Assembly: GCA_905221605.1 (NCBI GenBank)
Contig: CAJNDS010001035.1
Coordinates: 554,501 to 618,500 of the forward strand
Length of the DNA: 64,000 bases
Direction of reading: 5' to 3'
Source: Symbiodinium natans
Lineage: Eukaryota; Sar; Dinophyceae; Suessiales; Symbiodiniaceae
In this document: positions 10,373 to 19,900 of the stretch, piece after piece
Numbering within the stretch: position 1 is the first letter of the stretch
How the letters are laid out: every line of letters begins with the position of its first letter
Position numbers and translations under genes: made by a program
The notes under the pieces: generated by a model
What the model was told of the DNA's origin: nothing
Seen by the model: only the letters and a program-made list of their open reading frames with translations
The model's database searches: none

Positions 10373-10733
10373 TGCTGTCCATTCCTACAGCCCTTTGCAG
10401 CAAATGTTTGGTTTGCACCGTTTGCGCTTTGGGGGCGCGTGCTAGGTGGACGCTGAAGATCTCCCTGGCCTCAAGTAACGTTGGGAGGGGTGGGTGAGTA
10501 GGACTGTGGCATGTGAGAGGCAGAAGCGAATAATGCGCACCTTTCATGTCAATTTCAATAGCGTTCGGTCCAATGGCCAAGAAACGTGTTAGCCTCTTAC
10601 TCGTTTGCCAGTGCCGGATGGCATAGTATCTTCCCTGGGGATGCGAGGATGGCCTTCTGTATTGGACGAGCCCTGGCCACGACGTGTCAAGTTCCGCGGG
10701 TGGTGTAATACGATTGTAGATACAAAAGCGCAA
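10347..10733 (-). pseudogene. unknown downstream domain, first half (EIDMKGAHY motif)
   Basis: Unrecognised. The 128-residue frame takes over the sense of the RNase H ORF by a -1 relation. It contains AIEIDMKGAHYSLLP, an acidic strand followed by a His, somewhat like motif A of single-subunit polymerases, but I cannot claim that family. The sense passes near 10360 into the frame at 9803-10372. It belongs to the giant element by strand, order and continuity. Confidence 0.4.
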
Positions 10734-13117
10734 AAGCAGTTCAGGGTTCCAGAGTGGCGGGGATTCATTTCAGCCCCAGACTCGAGATCCTGTATGGCCT
10801 GCACATGCCATTGTTTGGGAGGCAGCAGGATAGGCGGAAACCGCGCAGTGTTGATCTGCATATGAGGCTGCCCCTCTCCCGAATCAAAGAAGACATCTTC
10901 GCAAAGGGGTGCTTCATAGCGAAGGCTGTCAGCAGCGATTCCCGCTAGATGGTCAGCAACTTTGTTGCCAATGCGAGGGACATATGACCAGTGCACCTTA
11001 ATGGAAGTGTGCGCAAGCTTTTGCCACATTGCATCAAGTTTTCGCACAAGGTCCTCCCTGTGGAGTCTCAAGGCTCCAGCGAAATGCTTAACAATGTTAA
11101 TGCAGTCACCTTGAATGATAACTTCCTCAATTTGATTGCCAGCAGCAAGGAGTAATGCCTTGTCCAGCGTTGCGTCAGCGGCATATATTTCCGCAAACAT
11201 AGAGTCTGGGCAAGGCTGAAGCGGAATGGCGATCGTGTCGAGAATTACTGGGACAGGCCCAGGTGACCAAACGATACCACCCGCTCCACCAATACTTTCT
11301 TGCACATGGCAGCTGCCGTCAAATTGGGCGACAAGGTGTGTATCTTTGACCGGTTTTAATTCCACAATAAGTGGCGTACTAGCAGGGATTGGCCTCAACG
11401 CAGTTACTTTTAGGTGCAGGTTGCCGCAGTGACACATTTTGGGCCAAAGAGCGACATTAGGAACACCTAGGGTCTGCTGATACATGGGAGCAAGCAGGTA
11501 GTGCTGGGCATCCAAAGTCGCTAAGACATCTCCTATGTTGGCGTTCTTGGGAGAGATGGTAACACCTTGGGCACTTGCTTTGATTAAGGCAGAGAGAGGA
11601 TGCTTAACCTCGATTGAAAGCCCACCGTCATTGCAACAGGGTTCCGTGTCAACCCACCATGCTGGTAACGTTTTGGGAAGCAGCATCCGCGGGATGGCAT
11701 TCCAAAGGCGCGAAGCAAGCTTGGGTATAGTATTGATGTGCTTTGCCCGTTGTGGTTTTTCGCACCATCCAGGGTGCCAGGCACATTGCTCTTCCATGAC
11801 ATACCTTCGAATAGTTGCAATCCATGCTAACAGGGTTGCACAGAATTTTTTGTCCACCTCACCCTCAATATCGGCCTTGGGAAGGGCACTGTGGCAAAGG
11901 GAATCGAACGAGGCAGTGCTAGCGTACCCCAAAGTGACTAGAACAATGAAGAGTGGGGCTTTAGTGACTACGCAGGCAGAAAGCCAATGTTCGGTCGTGT
12001 TTGCCCCCAAGCCACAAAGCAAGCAATGACTTTGGATAAAGGTACACTGGTGCTCATTTGGTGCGGCGGCTCTATAAGTAATAGTTCTAGTTGGGGCACC
12101 AGGTATTGCAGCACATTGCAGAAGCGGTGCTTGGCTGACATCACAACAAGGCAGCATGCACCCGATGGTTTGGGCAAGGTCATCGGGGCAGCTTTGGTTG
12201 AGATGACAAAGTTTGCAGACCGGCCTTCTTCCGAACCCATTGTCATACCAGAGTTCCTTTCCCTTTTGGTCGCGTAGGCAAGTTCTACATTGCTCATCCC
12301 TAGAAGCAAATTGCCTATACACAAAGTACGCGTCGGCTTCCTCGACAATTGCCCATCTTAGTGCGTAGCAACGAGTGACATCGGAGGCCACGTTCCTTGG
12401 AGGGAGATTAAGAGCAAGCAGAATGGCACATAGTTGACTCTCGTGTACATGGTTCGCAACTTTTTGTCGAAGGTATCCTTGTGCTTCCACACAAGCAGCG
12501 TTTCGCAGCACAGCTCTAAGTGCAATTTGCGCGTGCTTAAGCTTGCGGCCGCCTGAGTGAGGGCTCACTCCAGGCGGCGCAGCAGAAAGGGCATCTTGGC
12601 ATTTGCTGTTGAACTGCTCAATAATCGGTGAATCTCCTAAAGAAACAGATTTCTGGATGGCTTGTTTAGCCTGCAAAAGCAACGAATTGTAGAAGGGAAG
12701 GTTGACAGCATGAGCATTCTCAAGGTCATGTAGGATAACATTTAGAGCCCATTTGCCCCTCCAGCGCAGCAGTAGACCAACTTTAGACAATGTGGCGCTC
12801 ATCTCAGGATCCATTGCCCTAGGCGCTTTGATAAAATCAAGAACGCCCGCAAGGTGTTTAGCCTGAATCCAAGGGCGCCTTAGAATAGTCGAGCTGGCGA
12901 TGGCTAACGCTTTGAGCAAATGCCTTCTAGTGAAAGCATACAAGGAGTTGCAGAAAAGAGGGCAAGAGGCAATGAAAGCCGTATGAAATTGAATCCTGGC
13001 AGGCATTGAAGCCGTAAGAGAAAGAGCTTGCTTGTTCCTTCTCAACATATTGCACAAGGCTTTGTCGAGGATTAGCATGCGCAAGGAGACATCTGACATT
13101 TTTTTTGCCCAACCCAA
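10589..13117 (-). CDS. C-terminal zinc-finger and RNase H region of the giant element, 842 aa
   Basis: Continuation of the Pol protein. The first 270 residues are helical. Cys/His clusters at about 275-300 (CRTCLRDQ, CKLCHL) and about 365-385 (CLLCGLGANTTEHWLSAC) look like zinc fingers. An RNase H domain occupies about 590-725: AQFDGSC (first Asp), AEIYAADATL (Glu), IIQGDCINIV (Asp) and NKVADHLAGI (last Asp), all four acidic residues present. It would remove the RNA template strand. The apparent start is a non-ATG codon right at the A8 run shared with the RT frame, which supports a -1 frameshift product. The last 50 residues probably lie past another indel, since a more natural frame begins at 10733. 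Confidence 0.75.
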   Translation of the reverse strand: MGWAKKMSDVSLRMLILDKALCNMLRRNKQALSLTASMPARIQFHTAFIASCPLFCNSLYAFTRRHLLKALAIASSTILRRPWIQAKHLAGVLDFIKAPRAMDPEMSATLSKVGLLLRWRGKWALNVILHDLENAHAVNLPFYNSLLLQAKQAIQKSVSLGDSPIIEQFNSKCQDALSAAPPGVSPHSGGRKLKHAQIALRAVLRNAACVEAQGYLRQKVANHVHESQLCAILLALNLPPRNVASDVTRCYALRWAIVEEADAYFVYRQFASRDEQCRTCLRDQKGKELWYDNGFGRRPVCKLCHLNQSCPDDLAQTIGCMLPCCDVSQAPLLQCAAIPGAPTRTITYRAAAPNEHQCTFIQSHCLLCGLGANTTEHWLSACVVTKAPLFIVLVTLGYASTASFDSLCHSALPKADIEGEVDKKFCATLLAWIATIRRYVMEEQCAWHPGWCEKPQRAKHINTIPKLASRLWNAIPRMLLPKTLPAWWVDTEPCCNDGGLSIEVKHPLSALIKASAQGVTISPKNANIGDVLATLDAQHYLLAPMYQQTLGVPNVALWPKMCHCGNLHLKVTALRPIPASTPLIVELKPVKDTHLVAQFDGSCHVQESIGGAGGIVWSPGPVPVILDTIAIPLQPCPDSMFAEIYAADATLDKALLLAAGNQIEEVIIQGDCINIVKHFAGALRLHREDLVRKLDAMWQKLAHTSIKVHWSYVPRIGNKVADHLAGIAADSLRYEAPLCEDVFFDSGEGQPHMQINTARFPPILLPPKQWHVQAIQDLESGAEMNPRHSGTLNCFCAFVSTIVLHHPRNLTRRGQGSSNTEGHPRIPREDTMPSGTGKRVRG

Positions 13118-14511
13118 TTGATTTCATCAATAGATGTTGCCTGTTCCCACTCATATTTCGAGATGCGGCCTCGCAGGATAAAGCCCAACATTGTTGCAGT
13201 CTCTGCAATAATCTTAGACCCCCATGGCGTTGTGTCGAGGAGTAGGATATCAGCAGTTTTGAAGGGTTTGCTGGTAAGGATAGAGGTCTTGCATTTACAT
13301 TTGCAAGGTGACGTGATAATGCAAGCCAGCAAAGCTTGGAAGTTGTGCTGCTGCGTACACATACATTGCAACATGTCACGAGCCAAAATGTAGCACTTGT
13401 TGCCACTGACAAGGAGCAGTCCGTGTTGCATATCAAGTCTGGCTAAGGACATCATCATAGCCTGATCCAGGCTGTGCACATTTGTTTGGAGAAGCAAGCA
13501 CAAGGCTTGTTGCAATGAAGGACCTCCGATAGTGAGAGCACTACATGGAGGGAGCTGGTTAACTTCAATCCAAGCCACGCCAAAGTGGGAGATGCTTACC
13601 CTGGCATTCTCTGGGAGCGCTTGCAAGGAAGTAAACCCAGCTTGAAAGCAATGATGCCGAAGAACTTGTAAGCCAGCACTGTGCGCTGGTTCGAAAGTTC
13701 TTTGTGCCTGTTCGACCCATTGCAGGCCTCTGGATGCTGCGCTATTATCATCCATGTAAGCAGTTAATCTAATGAAGGAAGAAATGTCATGTAGCGCCCA
13801 AATCAAGGGGTCTAAGGCAAGACAGAAAAGGACGACAGAGGTTGCTCTTCCCATAGCAAGGCCTTGATGGATAGAAATAGGCTCGAGCAGGAAACCTTGC
13901 ACCTTGCGCTGGGTGCGACGCCCAAACATGAGGTGAATGACATACGCTTTAATCCACGCCGGGGCAGCCTTTGCCGCCAAGCACTGTAGAACCCACCAAG
14001 GGTTCACCCGTTCAAAGGCCTTGGCAAAATCTGAAAGCATGACGGTATACTGGGCATCTTTGAGCTCAAGGTAATGCTGCATTTGAGCGTAGTTTGCCTG
14101 TGGCTCTTTGAAATGGTTAAGGAGGGCCTGGGCAGGATGCAAAGAGTCTTTGAAAGACTCAGCAAGGACAGCATAGATTGCAGAGTCAATGATTCGATCA
14201 CACGTGTCGGGCATGTCTAATGGCCTGTAATTATCGGCATAAGCACCCTTATCCGCCTTCGGAATGAATACTAATGCCTGAAGTGGATGATCAGCTTGAG
14301 ACAGGCACATCTCCCACATATGATCACCAAGCAAGTTGGCGAAATAGGTCGGATTTTGCCTATAAAAGGCATAAGGTACTCCATCAGGACCCGGTGAGGA
14401 GTCCTTGGTGGTGATAATGGCCTTGAAGATTGTGCTCTCATCTGGCAGGTCAGCCGGCACGAAGGGCCCTTTGTGCATATGGCTGTAGGAGCTTATCCCA
14501 TTGATTATCAT
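13072..14511 (-). CDS. LINE reverse transcriptase of the giant element, 479 aa
   Basis: RNA-dependent DNA polymerase for target-primed reverse transcription. Motifs in order: SSPGPDGVP (about 38), IPKADKGAYADNYRPL (about 83), SDFAKAFERV (about 160, motif A with catalytic Asp), HQGLAMGRATS (about 214, motif B) and TAYMDDNSA (about 249, motif C, YMDD). All catalytic Asp residues are present. A thumb-like region of about 200 residues follows. Near the end the codons run CAA AAA AAA TGT, and the RNase H frame is entered by slipping back one base on this run, so a -1 shift would fuse RT to RNase H. The annotated ATG is the first in frame; LINE RT normally continues from the EN without a new start. 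Confidence 0.8.
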   Translation of the reverse strand: MIINGISSYSHMHKGPFVPADLPDESTIFKAIITTKDSSPGPDGVPYAFYRQNPTYFANLLGDHMWEMCLSQADHPLQALVFIPKADKGAYADNYRPLDMPDTCDRIIDSAIYAVLAESFKDSLHPAQALLNHFKEPQANYAQMQHYLELKDAQYTVMLSDFAKAFERVNPWWVLQCLAAKAAPAWIKAYVIHLMFGRRTQRKVQGFLLEPISIHQGLAMGRATSVVLFCLALDPLIWALHDISSFIRLTAYMDDNSAASRGLQWVEQAQRTFEPAHSAGLQVLRHHCFQAGFTSLQALPENARVSISHFGVAWIEVNQLPPCSALTIGGPSLQQALCLLLQTNVHSLDQAMMMSLARLDMQHGLLLVSGNKCYILARDMLQCMCTQQHNFQALLACIITSPCKCKCKTSILTSKPFKTADILLLDTTPWGSKIIAETATMLGFILRGRISKYEWEQATSIDEINWVGQKKCQMSPCAC

Positions 14512-16153
14512 ATTGGCATGGGAAGTGGTGCCAGAAGGCCCTAGTTGCTCTCAATGCAGCATCGAACTGACTCATCGATGTAATCAGCTGGCCATTTTCA
14601 CTTCTGACTTGTTGTGAATCGATAATTCGTGGGCAGATTTTCCTGAAGGCCTGCCATTTGAGCTTAGACTTGTCAACCTGCAAGTCCCTTTGAGCAATAA
14701 GAGAACGAAGGCTTGGCGTGGGGGCTGCTTTCAACTCCGCGCCAAGGTGGAGCCGATTAAGAGCTTCTTGAAGCCAATGTCTCGGAAGTTCAGCCGGACC
14801 ATTACCTGATGGCATGAAGGGGGGTATAGAGATGTGCTTGGCTAAGGACGTAACAGTTTTGGAATCGACGCCAACTGTCGCACAAGAGCGTCTGTTCAGG
14901 AGGCGCACCAGCTTCCTAATTAATGCAGCAATCGAATCACCAGCTTGAGCGCGCAGGTTAGCATGCCACAGGAAACACGTGGCTTTTTGCGCAACGAGAG
15001 CGTCAGAAGGACAGAGTTTTTGGCCCTTGTTCTGTTCTTCAATCAAGCGGGCTTTGGTGCAATTAATTAATTTGCGGAGGAGGAGATGCGAAGGGCTAGT
15101 TTCCGCTGCTTCGATGCCAGGTAAGTCAGTAGTTGCTGGTGGCACAGAAAAGGCCGCAGCAGGAACTGTTCGAACAGGTATCGCCGCAACATCCTTATCA
15201 AGCTTGTGTTTCGGCCGAAACCGAATTTTCACCAAATGATGTCCTCCAGTTGCTTTTTTGTGCTTCCAAGAAACTGAACAGATCCGGGAGGACACATACA
15301 GTGAACTGGAGATAAGGTAATGGTCAAGATGGCTGAGGGTAGAGCCTTGCTCAAAGGTTGGGAGGTGGGCATACTCGCCTTCCTTTTGCTGATTAACAGC
15401 ATTGAAGTCACCCCCAAGGACAACCACATGAGTTGCATCTTTAACAAAGGCAGTGAGTGCAGGGAAAAGTTTCCCCCATTGATCAGGGTGCCAATATACC
15501 GACAGAAGCCAATAGCAGACCGACCTAAATCTGACCAGCACGGCAAGGGCAAAACCAGGCACAAGGTCAATAGTTTCTACAACTTTATAGTTCTGCGGTA
15601 AACAAATTGCAACTCCTCCAGAGTGCCCAGATTCCTTCCATACAGCAAGGGAGGCAACTGTATTTATTCTGGATGTTGCCTGTCTGAACCTTTGTAAGCA
15701 GGCAGCGTTCCATTTAGTTTCCTGTAAGAGCACAGGCGTTTGGTGAGCCAAAGCACCAATGGTGTGGAGCTTGGCAAGGCCAATAGTGTCAAAGGTACAC
15801 AGCGAGGTGACATTCCAACTAATAACAGCCTGCAGTTTGCACGGCTCTTTTGGGATCGAATCGAAATAAGGAACGAGCTTGTCAGCAATGAGGTTCAAAG
15901 CAAGCTCGAGCTCTTCAGTTGGGAGCTGCAGATTGACAGCAGCGACTAAGTCGAAAGGTCGGTTATCTGTGGCCATAAGAGCTAATTTCAGCTCACGGGT
16001 GGTGGGATAGGTGAGTGGCAAGTTATAGGCGAGGAGGATGCTGTTGAGGGATCTGACACGTGCGCGTTGTCTACGACAGGCAACATAAGCATTAAGGCGC
16101 TCAAGGAAGATCACAGACCTTGCCTTGATCACCACTTCACGGATCGACGTCAT
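14450..16153 (-). CDS. APE-type endonuclease ORF of the giant element, 567 aa
   Basis: The endonuclease nicks target DNA to prime reverse transcription. An N-terminal helical region of about 105 residues precedes the exonuclease-endonuclease-phosphatase fold: ISWNVTSL (about 109), LLQETKW (about 140, catalytic Glu), GGDFNAV (about 248, Asp and Asn), LDHYLISS (about 275) and GHHLVKIRF (about 303, His-containing last motif). A linker of about 250 residues, rich in Lys and Leu, leads to the RT and ends in a Trp-containing block typical of the EN-RT linker. The stop at 14450 lies 62 nt inside the RT frame (+1 relation), so EN and RT are separated by a shift that could be an indel. Confidence 0.8.
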   Translation of the reverse strand: MTSIREVVIKARSVIFLERLNAYVACRRQRARVRSLNSILLAYNLPLTYPTTRELKLALMATDNRPFDLVAAVNLQLPTEELELALNLIADKLVPYFDSIPKEPCKLQAVISWNVTSLCTFDTIGLAKLHTIGALAHQTPVLLQETKWNAACLQRFRQATSRINTVASLAVWKESGHSGGVAICLPQNYKVVETIDLVPGFALAVLVRFRSVCYWLLSVYWHPDQWGKLFPALTAFVKDATHVVVLGGDFNAVNQQKEGEYAHLPTFEQGSTLSHLDHYLISSSLYVSSRICSVSWKHKKATGGHHLVKIRFRPKHKLDKDVAAIPVRTVPAAAFSVPPATTDLPGIEAAETSPSHLLLRKLINCTKARLIEEQNKGQKLCPSDALVAQKATCFLWHANLRAQAGDSIAALIRKLVRLLNRRSCATVGVDSKTVTSLAKHISIPPFMPSGNGPAELPRHWLQEALNRLHLGAELKAAPTPSLRSLIAQRDLQVDKSKLKWQAFRKICPRIIDSQQVRSENGQLITSMSQFDAALRATRAFWHHFPCQYDNQWDKLLQPYAQRALRAG

Positions 16154-16782
16154 AGGGGCAATGGGTCCCTATGGACCCCATAGAAACAAAAGTACGCCGC
16201 AGGTTGCCGATCGTAGACATAAATGCGCAGCGCCTTCTCTTGTGTGGGGAGTGTAGGGGGAATGTTGTTGTGGGTGACGGTCTGTTGATGCACCGTACCT
16301 TGCTTATAAGTGGTGTAGTGAACACCTCGTGCATCGATGCCAATGTGCACAGCCTGTCTACACGGTAGAGCTAGCTTGGCAAAGCAGGAAAAGTCACGAA
16401 GGACCTCGCTTAGCCAAGCTTCTTTCGAGCTGCAGTCCGAAGCTAAAGCTTGACTGACATGATTCTCAGCAAAGCACGGGGTTAGGAAGAGCGCAAAGAG
16501 CTCCCTTTGCCCAAGATGAGGGGAGCAGAGGATTGTGTGGCCATACAGGTGTAATGCAGCCTCTGTTCCCTCGAAAATCAGGCACGGTGTAGGGAGCTGA
16601 CTGTTTTCCTCAATTACTTTGTAGAGAAAGGTGCCAGGGCTGGCTCCTTTACGTTCGGTATCAACGACCTCGATAGCCGATACATGCGTAAGTGCGTGTA
16701 TCGTATCTCGAGCTTGTGATGCATTAAGCATTGCGACAACACACTGGTCATCTTGTTCGACGTAAAGAAAGAGATCGACTGG
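16150..16782 (-). CDS. DNMT ORF, second part beyond the copia insertion
   Basis: This is the 3' end of the DNMT ORF, cut off by the copia element. If the element and one copy of the 5-bp duplication are removed, the frame is continuous from 25721 to here with no stop. It adds about 210 residues of mixed alpha/beta sequence with no recognised domain. The open frame today begins in the 3' LTR at 16863, which is fortuitous. It ends with TGA at 16150-16152, sharing four bases (ATGA) with the ATG of the endonuclease ORF at 16153, an arrangement used for stop-restart translation in some LINEs. Confidence 0.65.
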   Translation of the reverse strand, partial: PVDLFLYVEQDDQCVVAMLNASQARDTIHALTHVSAIEVVDTERKGASPGTFLYKVIEENSQLPTPCLIFEGTEAALHLYGHTILCSPHLGQRELFALFLTPCFAENHVSQALASDCSSKEAWLSEVLRDFSCFAKLALPCRQAVHIGIDARGVHYTTYKQGTVHQQTVTHNNIPPTLPTQEKALRIYVYDRQPAAYFCFYGVHRDPLPL

Positions 16783-16787
16783 CGGAG

Positions 16788-16922
16788 TGCTAAACTTCAA
16801 GTCGCTCTTTTTCCTTGAACCAGTAAAAGCGCTGTCGGTAAAACATGAGTCACAAATCCACACATGCTCATCAACCCTTTGGGTTGGTAGGTGGGGTTCC
16901 CAGGTAGTAGAAAAACTTTACA
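16788..16922 (-). repeat. 3' LTR of the copia element
   Basis: Identical to the LTR at 25586-25720. The stop codon of the polyprotein (TAA at 16918-16920) is the third to fifth base of this LTR. On the far side the host sequence resumes with the duplicated CGGAG at 16783-16787. Confidence 0.95.
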
Positions 16923-19900
16923 CCCCGCCTTGATGTTGTGCGAACTGTAAGCTCAACATCACTCTACAGTAACGGGTTTGTAGAAACTGTACAGGTATGT
17001 CGTTGGGCTCATCTGGTATTGTGCGATGGCCTCGTTGTGCTCTCCCTATTGGAGTCCTTGCACTCGGTGAAAACTGTTCCCACTGCTTCCTCGTGGGTAA
17101 CACTTCGCTCAGGTAAGCTTGTACTCGTTGTAGCGGACATTCCATGGTCAATTGCCATAGTGCAATCTCGCATGCACTGCTGCACTGTGTGAATCTCTCT
17201 GACCTCTCTGCACATGTAGGTCGGTGGTACCTCTTGCCATGAGGCGTGTACACATACTGGGGTTGTGCTCGTAGCTGTTCGTCCACATCCTGTGCCATAG
17301 GAATGATATTAACCATTCCCCATTCTTGAAATCGCCTTGCAAGCTCTTCGTCATTCACATGGATTTGGCTTGCTGGTACTGTACTGATTCCAGGCATCCC
17401 ATTACCACTGCCTGTCGCTGAATCCTCTGGTGCATCACGGAAATACATATTGACTGCCCTTGCTGTACGTTGAACATCATCCTCATCGGGCGGACAATAC
17501 TTTTGCACAAATCTTCGAATAGTGAATTCCTCCTGCGGTTCCTGTGGTCCTTCTTCCTGCGGTTCCTGTGGTCCTTCTTCCTGTGGTTCCTGTGGTACTT
17601 CTTCCTGCGGTTCCTGTGGTCCTTCTTCCTGTGGTTCCTGTGGTCCTTCTTCCTGCGGTTCCTGTGGTCCTTCTTCCTGTGGTTCCTGTCGTCCTTCGTT
17701 CACCTTCTGCTCGACCATGTAGAACAAGAGTAAAGCGAAAATTCCTCCTAGTAGCACACTGAAAAGAATAATCCATCCACTCACTTCCTTCACATAGATG
17801 AAAACAAATTCTCGTTCTTCTCGTTCTCGTCCTCCAAAATCGTCTGGCTGTCCTGCAATCTGAGAAATCATATTCACCATCATTGTCAAGTACATCGCTC
17901 TAGCCGTCTTGCTTCCTCGCTCATTCAACAAAGTTGCACGTAGTGCTCGAACTTGGCTTCGGCAAACTTCACCTGCCACATGTTCCATTGCTTCTTCTTT
18001 CCCATAACGCTCATGACTTTCTCCATTCCACACCATGGCTCCAATATGGTACATGAGAAATCTCCTTCGAGATACTCCTAAGCGCTTTGTATTCAAGTCG
18101 GCAATGTTTAATTTGGTAGGCACTGGCTTTGCTTTGAAGCTGTTGTTCTTCACCCCTCGCTGAAGCCATAATACTCTCAGATCGATATGTTTGAGTCCTC
18201 CGACTCCTGTTCGCATCATCCATTGTCTTCCCGCACTTGAATCCATCCGGATCTCCACGAGTAACTTTCCTGCAAGAAACATCCACAACTTCTTCAGTAA
18301 CGTCGCTTCTGATGCTCCTCCTGAGCATGCTAGCACTTCGGACTCTGCCGAACTTAAAGCTGTAGCTTTCTGGGTCCTGCTATACGAAAGTACTGGCACT
18401 GCATTCACACACACAATCACTGATGATGTAGACCATCTCGCTTCACGGTCTGATGCCCAATCTGCATCCGTGAATACTTCCATACTGTGTGTTCCTTTCT
18501 TTTCTTCGTCTTCTTCTTCTTGCTCTTCTCTTTGATAGATCGCATCCATCATCTTGTTTCCAACCTTTGTGTACTTCAGTAGGAATCCCAGTTGCTCTGT
18601 TCCTTGCACATAGAGCAAAGCTTGTTTCAAACAGGTTAACGCTTGTTCCGTTGGCTTCGACATCTTACTTGCCAAACACTTCGTCACATGCTGTAAATCC
18701 CATCGGTCTTGAGAAATGTACAACAGTGTTCCCAACGCTGAACGAAACTTCTTGCACTCGTTCTCCTCCAGTTCTTTGGAATTGTCCACTGTCCCAATCA
18801 GCTGGTGCTCTGGGGTTTGTCTTGGCTTTCGGTTCCCCAGCTTGTAGAGTCCTTTAAGCTTCTCGTAGTGCTTCTTCGACACTGTCACCAAAATTCCTTC
18901 TTCAAGGAACTCATAGGTCCTCTTCAGGTAATGAAGCTGTTCTCCCGATCCCCGGTGGGATGGGAACGGTCCCTCAACTGTGAGCTTGAAAAACTTCTCT
19001 AGCTCGCATATCAGCCATCTTCCTTCGCCTTTCGCACCTGCAACTAGCTCGTCGTCGACATGAATCGACACTGCAATCTTCTTCACTCGGTGCTTCAAGA
19101 TTGAGGGTATCCCAACAAATTGCTCAAATCCCAAACGCTTCAAAATCTCAACCAAATGGGTAAACCATTGTTCTGCCGCTGATCTTTGCCCTGGCAGACA
19201 CTTCTCCACTTTCCATACATGGTCTTCATCCAAACCAAGTAGTGTTCGAATCCACGGTGAGATATCAGCATACATCAGAGCTTTCTGCTTGACTTGCAAG
19301 AATGCGTCACGAATGTCAAGAACTGTAAGCTCCCAATTGTAGATGAGATGAAAAAGAAACATCATTCGCACTGCTGCGTGTCCTGACGTAGGACTAAAAG
19401 TCTCCTCCGTGCTCTGGGCTCCCGCACGGAATTCCCGACACACAATTCTGCATCTACGCTTCCAAACTCCATCTCTCTTTCTCCAATCGAAAACTGTCCT
19501 TAGTGTCAGAAACTTACCTTCCTCTGAACACTCTTCCTTCTTGATCGTCTTCACAACCTTCATGTTGGCGAGTTTGTCAAGTTCAGCTTTTCCTGCCTCT
19601 GCATCCAATCTTTCAAGTTCCTCTTCGCTGACTTTCGGTGGTCGATCCTCATCTTCTTCTTCTCCTTCACTATCCGCTTCATATTCCTCTTCGCATTCCT
19701 TCCAGACTCTTTCTTCCCAAAGGTCATCTTCATGATATCCTGTTTCGTCTTCCTGTTCTTCTACCTGTCCGGCGTACAACGGTGGAAATAGACTTCCTTT
19801 CGGACTTCCAGGATCAGCACTTGTAGGTGAACTTTCCGCAGTCTTTTGTTGCTTCGTTGGTGGCTCCTCAGCATCTGCTGTTTTACTAGCTTTCGCAGAT

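Noticed and set aside
17470-17762. Plus-strand frames rich in Ser-Cys-Gly and Phe-Leu-Trp repeats
   Set aside because: Antisense translations of the 24-bp minisatellite that encodes PQEPQEEG in the copia polyprotein.
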